Shown: one piece after another, positions 6,391 through 15,180 of the stretch
Layout of the letters: every line of letters starts with the position of its first letter
Position numbering within the stretch: the first letter of the stretch is position 1
Assembly (NCBI RefSeq): GCF_008868005.1
Contig: NZ_WAAO01000001.1
Location: forward strand, 930,001 to 994,000
Direction of reading: 5' to 3'
Source of the DNA: Microbacterium algeriense
GTDB taxonomy: Bacteria; Actinomycetota; Actinomycetes; Actinomycetales; Microbacteriaceae
DNA length: 64,000 nt
Notes under the pieces: generated by a model
What the model saw: only the letters and a program-made list of their open reading frames with translations
Told to the model about the DNA's origin: nothing
The model's database searches: none
Program-made: the position numbers and the translations under genes

Positions 6391-7371
6391 GTGCGCACAC
6401 CCCTCGTCACCGTCATCCTGCCCGCCAAGGACGCCGGGGAGTACATCGGGACGACGCTCGAGACCCTCACCCGGCAGTTCGAGGACCCCTCGTCCCTGAA
6501 GCTGGTCGCGATCGACGACGGCTCGCGCGATGACACCGGCGCCCTGATGCGGCAGTACGCGGAGCGCTTCCCGCACGCGGAGGTGATCAGGAACCCCACG
6601 GCCCGAGGCCTGGCGAGCGCCCGCAACCAGGGTCTGCTGCGCGTCGAGAGCGAGGCGTTCTGCTTCCTCGACGGCGACGACTGGATGCAGCCGCGGCGCC
6701 TGGCCGTGCTCTCCTCCCGGCTCCGCGCCCTCGACGCCGACTTCCTGCGCACGGATCATGTGCGGGTCACGGGGCAGCAGCGGACGCTCGTGCGCGCGCC
6801 GCATCCCTGGCGTGAAGAGGTGCTGCCGCCGCGGGAGGCGATCCTGCCCGAGCACGAGTCGACCATGGTCGACTACCCCTACGCCTGGGCGGGCATCTTC
6901 CACCGGCGCGTGATCGACCGCGGTCTGGCCGCGTTCCCCGAGGGGCTGTTCACGGCGGAGGATCGCCCCTGGATCTGGCGGCTGCATCTGCAGGCCCGGT
7001 CGTTCGCGGTGGTCGACGCCCCGGCGCTGCTGTACCGACGCGGTGTCGCCACGTCTCTCACTCAGGCGCGGGATCGACGGCAGCTGGACTTCGTGCGGGC
7101 CATGGACGAGGTCATCGCGATGGTCGAGCAGGATGCGGAGGCCGAGCGGTTCACCCCCAAGGTCGTCTGGACGGCGCTCGCGCTCAGCTCGCACCACCTG
7201 GTGCGCGCGCGGCGGATGAGCCCGTCGGTGCGGACAGAGATGCGGGCAGGGATCGGGCGGATGCTGCGACGGCTTCCTGCCGGGGAGACGGCGGCCGTGC
7301 TCGCGCGCTTCGACGGTCCGCGGCGTCGGGTGCTGGCGCGACTGCTCCGACAGGCGGGACGGTCGGCATGA
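6391..7371 (+). CDS. Family 2 glycosyltransferase
   Basis: A 326-aa cytoplasmic GT-A enzyme. Residues 1-110 hold the nucleotide-sugar fold: TVILPAKDAGEYIG at the start, the acidic IDDGSRDDTG motif, and the DXD-type DGDDW (about residue 92). AEDRPWIWRLH near residue 190 is the ED motif that supplies the catalytic base in GT2 inverting enzymes. The C-terminal third is Arg-rich. It starts at GTG 6391 and its stop overlaps the next gene's ATG by 4 bp (ATGA). As first gene of the locus it probably builds a linker or an early residue of a surface glycan. Acceptor and donor are unknown. Confidence 0.85.
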   Translation: MRTPLVTVILPAKDAGEYIGTTLETLTRQFEDPSSLKLVAIDDGSRDDTGALMRQYAERFPHAEVIRNPTARGLASARNQGLLRVESEAFCFLDGDDWMQPRRLAVLSSRLRALDADFLRTDHVRVTGQQRTLVRAPHPWREEVLPPREAILPEHESTMVDYPYAWAGIFHRRVIDRGLAAFPEGLFTAEDRPWIWRLHLQARSFAVVDAPALLYRRGVATSLTQARDRRQLDFVRAMDEVIAMVEQDAEAERFTPKVVWTALALSSHHLVRARRMSPSVRTEMRAGIGRMLRRLPAGETAAVLARFDGPRRRVLARLLRQAGRSA

Positions 7372-8717
7372 CGCAGATCTTCGCCCTGCACAGCGCGTAC
7401 GGACTCGCGACCGCCGCCGCGGCCATCGACGACGGGCTTCCGGGCGACGGCTCCGAGCGCCTGCTGGTGCCGTTCACCTCCTCGCGAGTGCCCGAGACGG
7501 CGGTCGGCATCGCGGATGATCCGGTGCTGAGATCGCTGCGTGCCCGCTTCGACCGTATCGAGCCGCTGGAGGACGTTCTCGGGCCCCAGCATCCGAGCTC
7601 CTGGGAACCGGAGGAGGCCGACCTCCCGATGCTGGAGCGGCTGCTCGTCCGCGCCTGGGGGCTCGATCCCGACGACCTCGAGGTGTTCGTGCAGAGTCCT
7701 CAGGTCGCGCCGGCCCGCACGCTCATGACGCTGTTCCCCCGGGCGCGGATCACGATCGTGGGCGACGGTCTCATGACGTACTCGCCGATGCGCGTGCGGC
7801 TGCCGTATCCGGTGGCGGCGCGCGTCCGGCGTGTCCTCCACGCCGACGTGGTGCCGGGTGTGCGTCCGCTGGTGGGGTCGCCGGACGCGGAGCTCGTCCC
7901 GGTGGCGCCGGAGCGGTTCGCCGCGGTGCTCCGGGAGACGGACGAGGCCGGCAGGGCCGCGGTGCCGGGGGCCGACGGGGCCTCGACCGTGCTCGTGCTC
8001 GGTCAGTACCTCTCCGCACTGGGCCTCATGACACCGGCGCAGGAGATCGATCTGCAGGCTCGGCTGGTCGACCGGGCGGCCCGCTGGGCGCCGCAGCGCA
8101 TCGTCTTCAAACCGCATCCCGCCGCCCCGCCCCTCGTGACGACGGCCGTGCGGGACCGCGCGGTCGCGCACGGGATCGACTTCGTCGAGTACCGGGGTCC
8201 GCTCGCGGCGGAACTGCTCGCAGAGCGCTTGGACGCGGTGGCGGTCGTCGCGGGGTTCTCCACGGCGCTGCCCACCGTGCGCGCGCTCTTCGGTCGCGAG
8301 ATCGGCTCCGCGGGACTCGACGCCGTCCTGTCGGGGTTGACGCCGTTCGAGAACAGCAACCGGATCCCGGCCACCCTGGTCGACGCCCTCACCCGGGACG
8401 GCTCGCCATACACCGCGCCGGAGAGGCTGCAGCTCCTGGTCGACGCCGTGGGGTACGCGATGCAGCCGGAGGTCGCGGGGCATCTGCGCGGGCGTGCTGA
8501 GGAGTTCCTCGACGGCCTGGATCCGCGGGAGCGCGACCGGTACTTCTCGGCGCGCCGACTCGGCGAGCTGCGCCTGCCCGGAGCCCCGCGGGAGAACCTG
8601 CTGCGGCGGGCGGTGCGGCCGGCGGGAGGAGTCGGCAGGATCGAGGAGTGGCGGCTCACGGCACTCGGGGCGCGAAGACGCCTCGGGCGGGCGTGGCGGG
8701 CGCTGCGAGGACGATGA
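7368..8717 (+). CDS. Polysialyltransferase-like glycosyltransferase (POLYSIA family)
   Basis: A 449-aa GT-B-type enzyme. Sequence signatures of bacterial sialyl-/polysialyltransferases: an acidic D/E-D/E-G-like motif (IVGDGLMTYSP, about residue 124) and an HP motif (FKPHPAAPP, about 247), followed by the Ser/Thr segment GFSTALPTVRALF (about 300) that contacts CMP in relatives. It would transfer a nonulosonic acid from the CMP-sugar made by the next gene product. Translationally coupled to the GT2 gene (ATGA overlap). The exact sugar and linkage are not predictable from sequence. Confidence 0.75.
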   Translation: MTQIFALHSAYGLATAAAAIDDGLPGDGSERLLVPFTSSRVPETAVGIADDPVLRSLRARFDRIEPLEDVLGPQHPSSWEPEEADLPMLERLLVRAWGLDPDDLEVFVQSPQVAPARTLMTLFPRARITIVGDGLMTYSPMRVRLPYPVAARVRRVLHADVVPGVRPLVGSPDAELVPVAPERFAAVLRETDEAGRAAVPGADGASTVLVLGQYLSALGLMTPAQEIDLQARLVDRAARWAPQRIVFKPHPAAPPLVTTAVRDRAVAHGIDFVEYRGPLAAELLAERLDAVAVVAGFSTALPTVRALFGREIGSAGLDAVLSGLTPFENSNRIPATLVDALTRDGSPYTAPERLQLLVDAVGYAMQPEVAGHLRGRAEEFLDGLDPRERDRYFSARRLGELRLPGAPRENLLRRAVRPAGGVGRIEEWRLTALGARRRLGRAWRALRGR

Positions 8718-8749
8718 CGATGACGAGGACGATGGCGAGGGAGCGGATC

Positions 8750-9910
8750 ATGGCGGAGCACGGACCGAGGACCGTGGCGGTCATCCCGGCGCGCGGCGGA
8801 TCGAAGCAGGTGCCCCGCAAGAACGTGCAGCGGGTCGGCGGGGTGCCTCTCGTCGAGCGCGCCGTGCGGGCCGCGTCGTCCGCCGACGGCATCGACCTCG
8901 TGGTGGTCTCCACCGACGACGACGAGATCGCCGCGATCGCCGAGGCGGCGGGCGCCCGGGTGGTCCGTCGCCCGGCGGAGATCGCCGGAGACACCGCGAC
9001 GTCGGAGAGCGCGATCCTGCACGCCCTGGATGCCCTCGAGGATGACGGCACGCCGGTGGACGTCGTCGCCTTCCTGCAGGCGACCTCGCCGTTCATCCCG
9101 AGCGACGCGCTCGCCGCCGCCGTGGCGGAGGTGCGCGCCGATCGCGCCGACAGTGTCTTCGCGGCACACGAGACCTACGGCTTCCTGTGGCGCGACGACG
9201 AGCAGGGTGCGGCGGTGGCCGTCAACCACGACGCCGCCCACCGGCCGCGTCGGCAGGACCGCGAGCCGCACCTGCTCGAGACCGGCGCCTTCTACGTGTT
9301 CCGTGCCGACGGCTTCCGCGAGAGCAGGCACCGGTTCTTCGGCAGGATCCGCGCCGCGCGCGTGCCGGAGTGGACGGCGATCGAGATCGACGACGCGGAT
9401 CAGCTGCGCATCGCCAGGGCGCTCGCGGCCCTGCACGACTCCGCCCCGTCGATCCCGGTCCGCGCGGTCGTCACGGATTTCGACGGCGTGCACACCGACG
9501 ACACCGCGATCGTCGACGCAGACGGCGGAGAGCGCGTGCGGGTCAGCCGGGAGGACGGCATGGGAGTCTCGCTGCTGCGCCGTGCCGGCATCCCGATGCT
9601 GATTCTGTCGACCGAGGTGAATCCCGTCGTCCGCGCTCGGGCCGACAAGCTCCGCGTGCCCGTGCTGCACGGCATCGACGACAAGGAGTCCGCGCTGCGG
9701 AGCTGGGCGGAGCAGAACGCGGTGGCGCTTGCCGACATCGCCTACCTCGGCAACGACGTGAACGACCTGCCGGCGATGCGGATCGTCGGGTGGCCGGTCG
9801 CGGTGGCCGATGCGCATCCCCTGGTGCGCGAGGAGGCGCGGGTGGTGCTGACGCGTCGGGGTGGCGACGGCGCGGTGCGGGAGCTCGTCGAACGCGTGTT
9901 GTCGAGCTGA
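8750..9910 (+). CDS. CMP-nonulosonate synthetase fused to a KdsC-type HAD phosphatase
   Basis: A 386-aa two-domain enzyme. Residues 1-230 are the cytidylyltransferase (NeuA) domain, with the CTP-binding IPARGGSKQVPRKNV motif at 12-26. Residues 238-386 are a HAD domain with all four motifs: DFDGVHTDD (D243 nucleophile, D245), LSTEVNP, the Lys in GIDDKES and YLGNDVNDL. The phosphatase therefore looks active, unlike the degenerate HAD tail of animal CMAS. It may remove the 9-phosphate from the NeuB product before CMP activation. Start: ATG 8750 has GGGAG 6 nt upstream; ATGs at 8714 (ATGA overlap with the previous gene), 8720 and 8732 are alternatives. Confidence 0.85.
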   Translation: MAEHGPRTVAVIPARGGSKQVPRKNVQRVGGVPLVERAVRAASSADGIDLVVVSTDDDEIAAIAEAAGARVVRRPAEIAGDTATSESAILHALDALEDDGTPVDVVAFLQATSPFIPSDALAAAVAEVRADRADSVFAAHETYGFLWRDDEQGAAVAVNHDAAHRPRRQDREPHLLETGAFYVFRADGFRESRHRFFGRIRAARVPEWTAIEIDDADQLRIARALAALHDSAPSIPVRAVVTDFDGVHTDDTAIVDADGGERVRVSREDGMGVSLLRRAGIPMLILSTEVNPVVRARADKLRVPVLHGIDDKESALRSWAEQNAVALADIAYLGNDVNDLPAMRIVGWPVAVADAHPLVREEARVVLTRRGGDGAVRELVERVLSS

Positions 9911-10002
9911 CCGCCGCCGGTAACCCGGTCGTCGCACGGTGTTCACCCGCGGCCCGTAGTCAGGAGGGAAGGGTGTCTTCCCGCCCGACGACCGGAGGAA
10001 TC

Positions 10003-10875
10003 ATGACTGTCAGCATCGGCTCACGAGTGATCGGCGGCGGCCGTCCGGCCTACGTCATCGCGGAGATCGGCCTGAACCACAACGGCGACGTCGACATCGC
10101 GAAGCGCCTGATCGACGTCGCCGCCCGCGCCGGTGCGGACGCCGTGAAGTTCCAGAAGCGCACCCCGGAGATCTCCACGCCCGAGCACATGCGCGATGTG
10201 CCGCGGGAGACGCCGTGGGGGCTCATGAGCTATCTCGAATACCGCCGGCGCGTGGAGTTCGGGCGCGCGGAATACATCGAGATCGGCGACCACGCCACGA
10301 TGCGCGGACTCGACTGGTTCGCCTCGCCGTGGGATGTGCCCAGCGTCGAGTTCCTGGAGGATCTGAACGTCGTCGCCCACAAGGTCGCCTCGGCCAGCCT
10401 CACCGACACCGAGCTGCTGCTCGCCCTCCGCGAGACCGGCAAGCCCGTGATCCTGTCCACCGGGATGTCGACGATCGCGCAGATCGATCGCGCGCTCGAC
10501 ACCCTCGGCACCGATCGGGTCGTGCTGATGCACGCCACCTCCACGTACCCGCTCGAACCGGAAGAGGCGAACCTGCGCGTGATCGCGACCCTGCGCGACC
10601 GGTACCCCGGGATCCCGGTCGGATACTCCGGCCACGAGCGCGGACTGCAGATCTCGCTCGCCGCCGTGGCGATGGGCGCGGTCGCGGTCGAGCGCCACAT
10701 CACGCTGGACCGCACGATGTGGGGCTCCGACCACGCCGCCTCGCTCGAGCCGACCGGACTGGAGCACCTGGTCCGCGACATCCGGGTGATCGAGCGCGCC
10801 GTCGGCGACGGGGTCAAGCGCGTCTTCGAGAGCGAGCAGGCCCCGATGGCGAAGCTCCGCCGCGTGCCCGCATGA
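10003..10875 (+). CDS. neuB: NeuB-family nonulosonate (phosphate) synthase without SAF domain
   Basis: TIM-barrel enzyme that condenses phosphoenolpyruvate with a hexose or hexose phosphate to make a nine-carbon 2-keto acid. It has 290 aa, against about 340-350 for standard NeuB: the C-terminal antifreeze-like SAF domain is absent. Visible family motifs: AEIGLNHNGD, AVKFQKRTPE, ILSTGMST, GYSGHE and ERHITLD, the last two carrying the two metal-binding His residues. Start at ATG 10003 with a GGAGGAA site. The 92-bp gap after the neuA-type gene could hold an internal promoter, but I see no clear -10. Its 3' end overlaps the next gene by 4 bp. Confidence 0.88.
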   Translation: MTVSIGSRVIGGGRPAYVIAEIGLNHNGDVDIAKRLIDVAARAGADAVKFQKRTPEISTPEHMRDVPRETPWGLMSYLEYRRRVEFGRAEYIEIGDHATMRGLDWFASPWDVPSVEFLEDLNVVAHKVASASLTDTELLLALRETGKPVILSTGMSTIAQIDRALDTLGTDRVVLMHATSTYPLEPEEANLRVIATLRDRYPGIPVGYSGHERGLQISLAAVAMGAVAVERHITLDRTMWGSDHAASLEPTGLEHLVRDIRVIERAVGDGVKRVFESEQAPMAKLRRVPA

Positions 10876-12263
10876 CCGATGCCGCCGGCATCCGGGTCGT
10901 CGCGGTCGCCGACGCCGACTCGTTCGTGAAGTGGGCGGCGTCGCTGCTGGGATCCGTCCCCGGCCTGCGCCCCCACCTGCTCCTGGTGCGCACGCCGCTC
11001 ACGGTCAGTGCAGCCCAGGAGCGCACAGCGCTCGCCGGAACGGGGATCGGCCAGGACGACGTCACCCGCATCGACTTCGCCGCAGCGACCGAGTGGTTGG
11101 ACCGTCACCGCCCGGACGTGGTCCTGCTGGCGGGACGGGGTCCTTTCGTGCGTCTCCTCGGTCGCGTGATCGATGCCCTCCCGCACCGGCCGGTCACCGT
11201 GTCCGGGCTCCCCGGCATGGCGATCCCCGCGCAGCGCGGGGCCCTCGACTACCGCAGGCACACCGACCTGCTGATCGTGCATTCGCATCGGGAGATGCGC
11301 GCGTTCGCCGAACTGGGGGAGCGGATCGGGGTGCGCACGCCCACGGCGCTCGCCACCCTGCCCTTCGCGCGGCGGCGCCAGCGGATGGTGTCCGCCGGAC
11401 GGGTGCGCGTCGACGCGACCGCGTCGGCGAGAAGCAGCGTCGCGATCGCCGAGCGTCCGTCACCGGCGGCGGCCCCCGTGCGACCGCCGGCCACCGACAT
11501 CGTGTTCGCCGCGCAGGCCCTGGTGCCGGTCGCCAGGGAGGAGCGCGCGCGGATCGCGGCGATGCTCGTGCGGGCGGCGGAAGCGGATCCGGGACGACGC
11601 GTCGTGGTGAAGCTGCGATCGCGTCCAGGAGAGGCGGAGACGCACCTCGAGCGCGACCCCTACCCCGCCCTGCTTCCCCGTCGCCGCCCCGCGAACCTCG
11701 TCTTCTCCTACGACTCCATGGCCACCGCCTTGGAGACCGCCGCCGGGCTGGTCACGGTGAGCTCCACCGCGGCGATCGAGGCCACGGCCCTCGGCGTGCC
11801 CGTGATCGCGCTCGACTCCTTCGGTGTGCGCAAGAGCCTGCTCAACACGGTCTTCGTGGGCAGTGGTCTCCTCGGCGGGCGCGACGAGGTCGTGGCAGGA
11901 CGCTTCCGGCATCCGCACCCCGACTGGCTGCGCGACAACTACTTCCATCCGGAGAGCGATGCGACCTGGTGGGAGCGGGTGGAGCAGCTGGTCGCCTTGC
12001 GTCGCTCGGGGTCGCTCCCCGCCCGTCGTGTCCCCTCCCCGCGCGGGGGCGCGCTGCACGAGGCCTGGCATCGGGCGAGTGTGCTCGGTGCGGAGGACCG
12101 CACCGTGAGCGGGGCGCTGGCGCTCGCCGTCGGCACGCCGGTCACCCGGACGCTGGCGGCCGTGCGCGGCCGGGGCGGGTCATCGGAGGCGAGCACCTGG
12201 TCCGATGCTGCGACCGACTACACGCTCGAGCCGAACCCGTTCCACGACTCGATGCGACGGTGA
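10872..12263 (+). CDS. DUF6716-type putative glycosyltransferase
   Basis: A 463-aa protein that I recognise as the actinobacterial DUF6716 family of putative GT-B enzymes. The C-terminal half shows a GT-B-like donor site: FAAQALVPV at the domain start, VVVKLRSRPGE, then LVTVSSTAAIEATALGVPVIALD (sugar-nucleotide binding SST/E pattern). It starts at ATG 10872, overlapping the neuB stop (ATGA). As the last gene of the locus it probably adds or polymerises the same CMP-nonulosonate. The gene converges on the SDR gene, separated by 16 bp. Confidence 0.7.
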   Translation: MTDAAGIRVVAVADADSFVKWAASLLGSVPGLRPHLLLVRTPLTVSAAQERTALAGTGIGQDDVTRIDFAAATEWLDRHRPDVVLLAGRGPFVRLLGRVIDALPHRPVTVSGLPGMAIPAQRGALDYRRHTDLLIVHSHREMRAFAELGERIGVRTPTALATLPFARRRQRMVSAGRVRVDATASARSSVAIAERPSPAAAPVRPPATDIVFAAQALVPVAREERARIAAMLVRAAEADPGRRVVVKLRSRPGEAETHLERDPYPALLPRRRPANLVFSYDSMATALETAAGLVTVSSTAAIEATALGVPVIALDSFGVRKSLLNTVFVGSGLLGGRDEVVAGRFRHPHPDWLRDNYFHPESDATWWERVEQLVALRRSGSLPARRVPSPRGGALHEAWHRASVLGAEDRTVSGALALAVGTPVTRTLAAVRGRGGSSEASTWSDAATDYTLEPNPFHDSMRR

Positions 12264-12279
12264 GCAGACGGCGTCGCGG

Positions 12280-13146
12280 TCAGACCGTGCGCCAGTCGTG
12301 GCTCTCGATCGCCGCACCCGCCTGCGGCCCCATCTGCAGCATGCCTCCGTCGATCACGACGGACGCTCCCGAGATGTAGGCGGCCTCGGGTGAGGCGAGG
12401 AACGCGATCAGGGCGGCGACCTCGCGCGCGTCCCCTGGGCGTCCGAGCGGGATGCCCGGCCGGTCCTCCGCGTGCGGGTCGGTGTCGGTCTGCCCGGTCA
12501 TCGGGGTCGCGATCTCGCCCGGCGCCACGCTCACCGCACTGATCCCGTACCGGCCGAGCTCGAGTGCGAGGTTCTTCATGAGCCCGCCCAGGCCGTGCTT
12601 GGCGGTGTCGTAGGCGCTGGCTCCCACCATCGGCTGGTGCTCGTGCACGCTCGTGACGGAGATGAGCCGCCCGCCGCGACCCGCGGCGACCATGGCGCGC
12701 GCCGCCCGCTGCAGGCACACGAAGGCGCCGGTGAGGTCGGTGTCGAGCACACGGTTCCACTCGTCGAGCGTGACGTCGAGGAACGGCGTCTGCAGTCCGG
12801 CTCCGGCATTGTTGACGAAGACGTCAACCCCGCCGAGCTCCGCGATCAGACCGTCGATCACGTCGCCGCAGGCCGGGATGTCCGCGACATCGAGCCGCGT
12901 GACCACCGCCCTGGCGCCGTGGCTGCGTACCTCCTCGGCCGTCTCCTGCGCCCCGGCCTCGTCGGTGTGCCACGTGATGCCGACGTCGATGCCGGCGGCC
13001 GCCAGGGCCACGGCGGTCGCGCGGCCGATCCCGGAGTCGGCCCCGGTCACGATCGCCCGGCGTGCCTCGGCCTCGAGCCGGGCCTGCGGGTCGCCGGCCT
13101 CCGCCATCGGCGTCGGGGTCTTGTCGTTGTGCTGAGATTCGGACAT
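12280..13146 (-). CDS. Short-chain dehydrogenase/reductase (glucose 1-dehydrogenase-like)
   Basis: A 288-aa classical SDR. N-terminal tail of about 30 residues, then the Rossmann motif TGADSGIG, NNAGAG, the catalytic Ser (SVTSVHEHQ) and YDTAKHG (Tyr-X3-Lys). The C-terminal segment VAPGEIATPMTG is typical. It is an NAD(P)H-dependent oxidoreductase; similarity is to glucose 1-dehydrogenase and general-stress SDRs, but the substrate is not known. ATG 13146 is chosen over longer starts because AGGAGG lies 5 nt upstream. It stands alone, so it gives no pathway clue. Confidence 0.88.
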   Translation of the reverse strand: MSESQHNDKTPTPMAEAGDPQARLEAEARRAIVTGADSGIGRATAVALAAAGIDVGITWHTDEAGAQETAEEVRSHGARAVVTRLDVADIPACGDVIDGLIAELGGVDVFVNNAGAGLQTPFLDVTLDEWNRVLDTDLTGAFVCLQRAARAMVAAGRGGRLISVTSVHEHQPMVGASAYDTAKHGLGGLMKNLALELGRYGISAVSVAPGEIATPMTGQTDTDPHAEDRPGIPLGRPGDAREVAALIAFLASPEAAYISGASVVIDGGMLQMGPQAGAAIESHDWRTV

Positions 13147-13294
13147 GTCGGCCTCCTGCTCGGGCGTCATCGGTGCGAGCGACGCTACGGCGAGGGCCCG
13201 GAGCCGTCGAACCGGTTGACGTCGCGACGACGCCGCGCTAGCCGCACGGGTGCCCCCGCGACTCATGGCCGCGGGGTCACCTGTGCATCGGGAC

Positions 13295-14074
13295 TCAGCT
13301 GCTGCGGCGGATCGCCCGCACCCCCACCACGAGGCCGACGACCGCGACCGCCAGGGCGGACACCCAGCCCCAGAGCACTGTGATGTCTCCGAGATCGCCC
13401 GCGAACAGGGCGCGCTCGGCCTGCACCACCCAGTTCACCGGGTTGACCGACGCGACGACCCGCATCCAGTCCGGCGCGGCGTCGAGGGGCAGCAGCATGC
13501 CCGACAGGATCAGCAGCGGGAAGATCAGCGACTGCTGCACCCCCCAGAACAGCCACTCGCGGTCCTTGGTCGCGAGCGCGAGGGAGTACGACAGGGAGCC
13601 CAGGCCCACACCGAACACGGCGAGCAGCGCCAGTCCGATGAGCAGCCCCGGGATGTCGGCCGCGAAGCCGAACGGCCAGGCGATCAGCACGATGATCAGC
13701 GCCTGCACGACGATCGGCGCGATCTCCTTCAGCGCGCGACCCACGAGCAGCGAGGAGCGGGCCAGCGGGGCCACCAGCGTGCGCTCGTGGGAGCCGGTCA
13801 TCATCTCGTACTGCAGGTTCGACCCGGTCGAGCCGGTGCCGAACAGCACGATCATCACCAGGACGCCCGGGACGAACCAGGCCAACGTCTCCCCGGCCGG
13901 ACGCCCGGAGTCGCCGATCAGCAGCGGAGCGAACAGGCCGAGGAAGACGAGCGGCTGCAGCAGACTGAAGATCAGGGTGAACGGATCGCGGAGCACGGGC
14001 TTGAGCTCGCGGCTCAGCACGTTCCTGGTGTCGCGCGCGAGGTTCGGGCGCACGAGGGTGTCGGTGATGGTCAT
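13295..14074 (-). CDS. ABC-2 type transporter permease (DrrB-like)
   Basis: A 259-aa membrane protein with about six helices. The family core is present: a FTLIFSLLQPLVFLGLFAPLL first helix, the EMMTGSHERTLVAPLARSSLLVGRAL cytoplasmic block, LLILSGMLLPLD, and SVNPVNWVVQAERALF before the last helix. It forms the membrane part of a drug or lipid exporter with the ATPase encoded directly upstream. The two genes overlap by 4 bp, so they are translated together. Control is by the WYL regulator of the divergent gene at 15181. The substrate is unknown. Confidence 0.92.
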   Translation of the reverse strand: MTITDTLVRPNLARDTRNVLSRELKPVLRDPFTLIFSLLQPLVFLGLFAPLLIGDSGRPAGETLAWFVPGVLVMIVLFGTGSTGSNLQYEMMTGSHERTLVAPLARSSLLVGRALKEIAPIVVQALIIVLIAWPFGFAADIPGLLIGLALLAVFGVGLGSLSYSLALATKDREWLFWGVQQSLIFPLLILSGMLLPLDAAPDWMRVVASVNPVNWVVQAERALFAGDLGDITVLWGWVSALAVAVVGLVVGVRAIRRSS

Positions 14075-15117
14075 GAGCGGACTCCTGTCGTGCTGTCGTC
14101 AGAGGCGGCGGGCGCCGCTTCCATGGCGGATGCCTCATCCGCGGCATCCGTACCCTCTCCGGCTTCGCGCAGGGTGCGGCCGGTGAGGGCGAGGAAGACG
14201 TCGTCGAGCGTCGGTGGCACGCCGGTCGCCCGTCGGACGAGGATGCCGGCGGCGTCGAGCTCACGCACGATCACCGGAAGCAGCCGATCGCCGTCCGGAA
14301 CCGCGAGCGAGATGGCGGACCCGTCGATCGTGACGTCGGCGGTGCTGAGCCGGGCGACCACGGTGCGGGCGCGCTCCGCCTCGGCGGCATCGTCGAACCC
14401 GAAGGTCAGCACGTCGCCGGCGAGCGTCGCCTTCAGGGAAGCGGCGTCGTCATCCGCGATGATGCGTCCCCGGTCCATGACCATCACGCGCTCGGCGTAG
14501 CGATCGGCCTCCTCCAGGTAGTGCGTGGTGAGGAAGACCGTGGTGCCGTGCTGGGTGCGCAGGTCGAGGATGTGCTCCCACAGATTCGCCCTGCTCTGCG
14601 GGTCGAGTCCGGTGGAGGGCTCGTCGAGGAAGAGCAGCGGCGGGGCGTGCATGAGCCCGAGCGCGATGTCGAGCCGACGCTTCTGCCCGCCGCTGAGCTG
14701 CTGCACGGTCCGCGTCGCGAACGAGGTGAGGTCGAGCGACTCGATCAGCTCGTCCGCCCGCCGTGCGCTGTCGCGCTTGGACATCCCGTAGAAGGCGCCC
14801 TGGCTCAGCAGCTCGTCGCGCACGCGCTGCGAGAAGCTGCCGCTGGTGAGCTGTCCGACGTAGCCGATGCGCGCGCGCACGCCCGCCGCGTCGGCGTGGA
14901 TGTCGTGACCGACCACCGTCGCACGTCCCGACGTCGGTGGGATCAGGGTGGTCAGCATCCGCAGGGTGGTCGACTTGCCGGCGCCGTTCGGGCCGAGGAA
15001 GGCGACGAGCTCCCCGCGCACGGCGGTGAAGGAGACGTCGGTCACGGCGTGGACCGGCGTCTTCTTGACGGTGAAGACCTTGCTCAGGCCTTCGGTCTCG
15101 ATGAGGGATTCGTTCAT
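14071..15117 (-). CDS. ABC transporter ATP-binding protein (DrrA-like)
   Basis: A 348-aa ATPase. Walker A GPNGAGKST, Q-loop, signature LSGGQKRRLD, Walker B LLFLDEPSTGLDP and the H-loop Thr-His (LTTHYLEEADR) are all present. The long C-terminal domain after residue 230 is typical of DrrA/daunorubicin-resistance exporters. It powers the permease encoded next. ATG at 15117; TACGCT (complement of 15125-15130) ends 7 nt before it, so leaderless transcription is likely. A perfect palindrome at 15138-15160 spans its -35 region. Confidence 0.93.
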   Translation of the reverse strand: MNESLIETEGLSKVFTVKKTPVHAVTDVSFTAVRGELVAFLGPNGAGKSTTLRMLTTLIPPTSGRATVVGHDIHADAAGVRARIGYVGQLTSGSFSQRVRDELLSQGAFYGMSKRDSARRADELIESLDLTSFATRTVQQLSGGQKRRLDIALGLMHAPPLLFLDEPSTGLDPQSRANLWEHILDLRTQHGTTVFLTTHYLEEADRYAERVMVMDRGRIIADDDAASLKATLAGDVLTFGFDDAAEAERARTVVARLSTADVTIDGSAISLAVPDGDRLLPVIVRELDAAGILVRRATGVPPTLDDVFLALTGRTLREAGEGTDAADEASAMEAAPAASDDSTTGVRS

Positions 15118-15137
15118 GGGAGCGAGCGTACGAACCC

Positions 15138-15160
15138 ATGCGGACAGATCCTGTCCGCAT
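15138..15160. promoter_or_regulatory. Palindromic operator between drrAB-like genes and the WYL regulator
   Basis: Perfect 10-bp arms ATGCGGACAG (15138-15147) and CTGTCCGCAT (15151-15160) around ATC. It lies between the -10 of the ABC operon (15125-15130) and that of the regulator (CAATCT, 15168-15173), so one dimer could cover both -35 regions. This is very likely the binding site of the YafY-type protein. Confidence 0.75.
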
Positions 15161-15180
15161 TCTCTGGCAATCTGGGGCGC

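Noticed and set aside
12918..13220. Palindrome-like GTCGAACCGGTTGAC near 13206 as an operator
   Set aside because: The arms match only imperfectly and there is no adjacent regulator, so it was not listed.
13147..13266. Upstream extension of the SDR gene
   Set aside because: ATG 13146 has an ideal AGGAGG site; the extension is Arg/Ala-rich and unlike SDR N termini.
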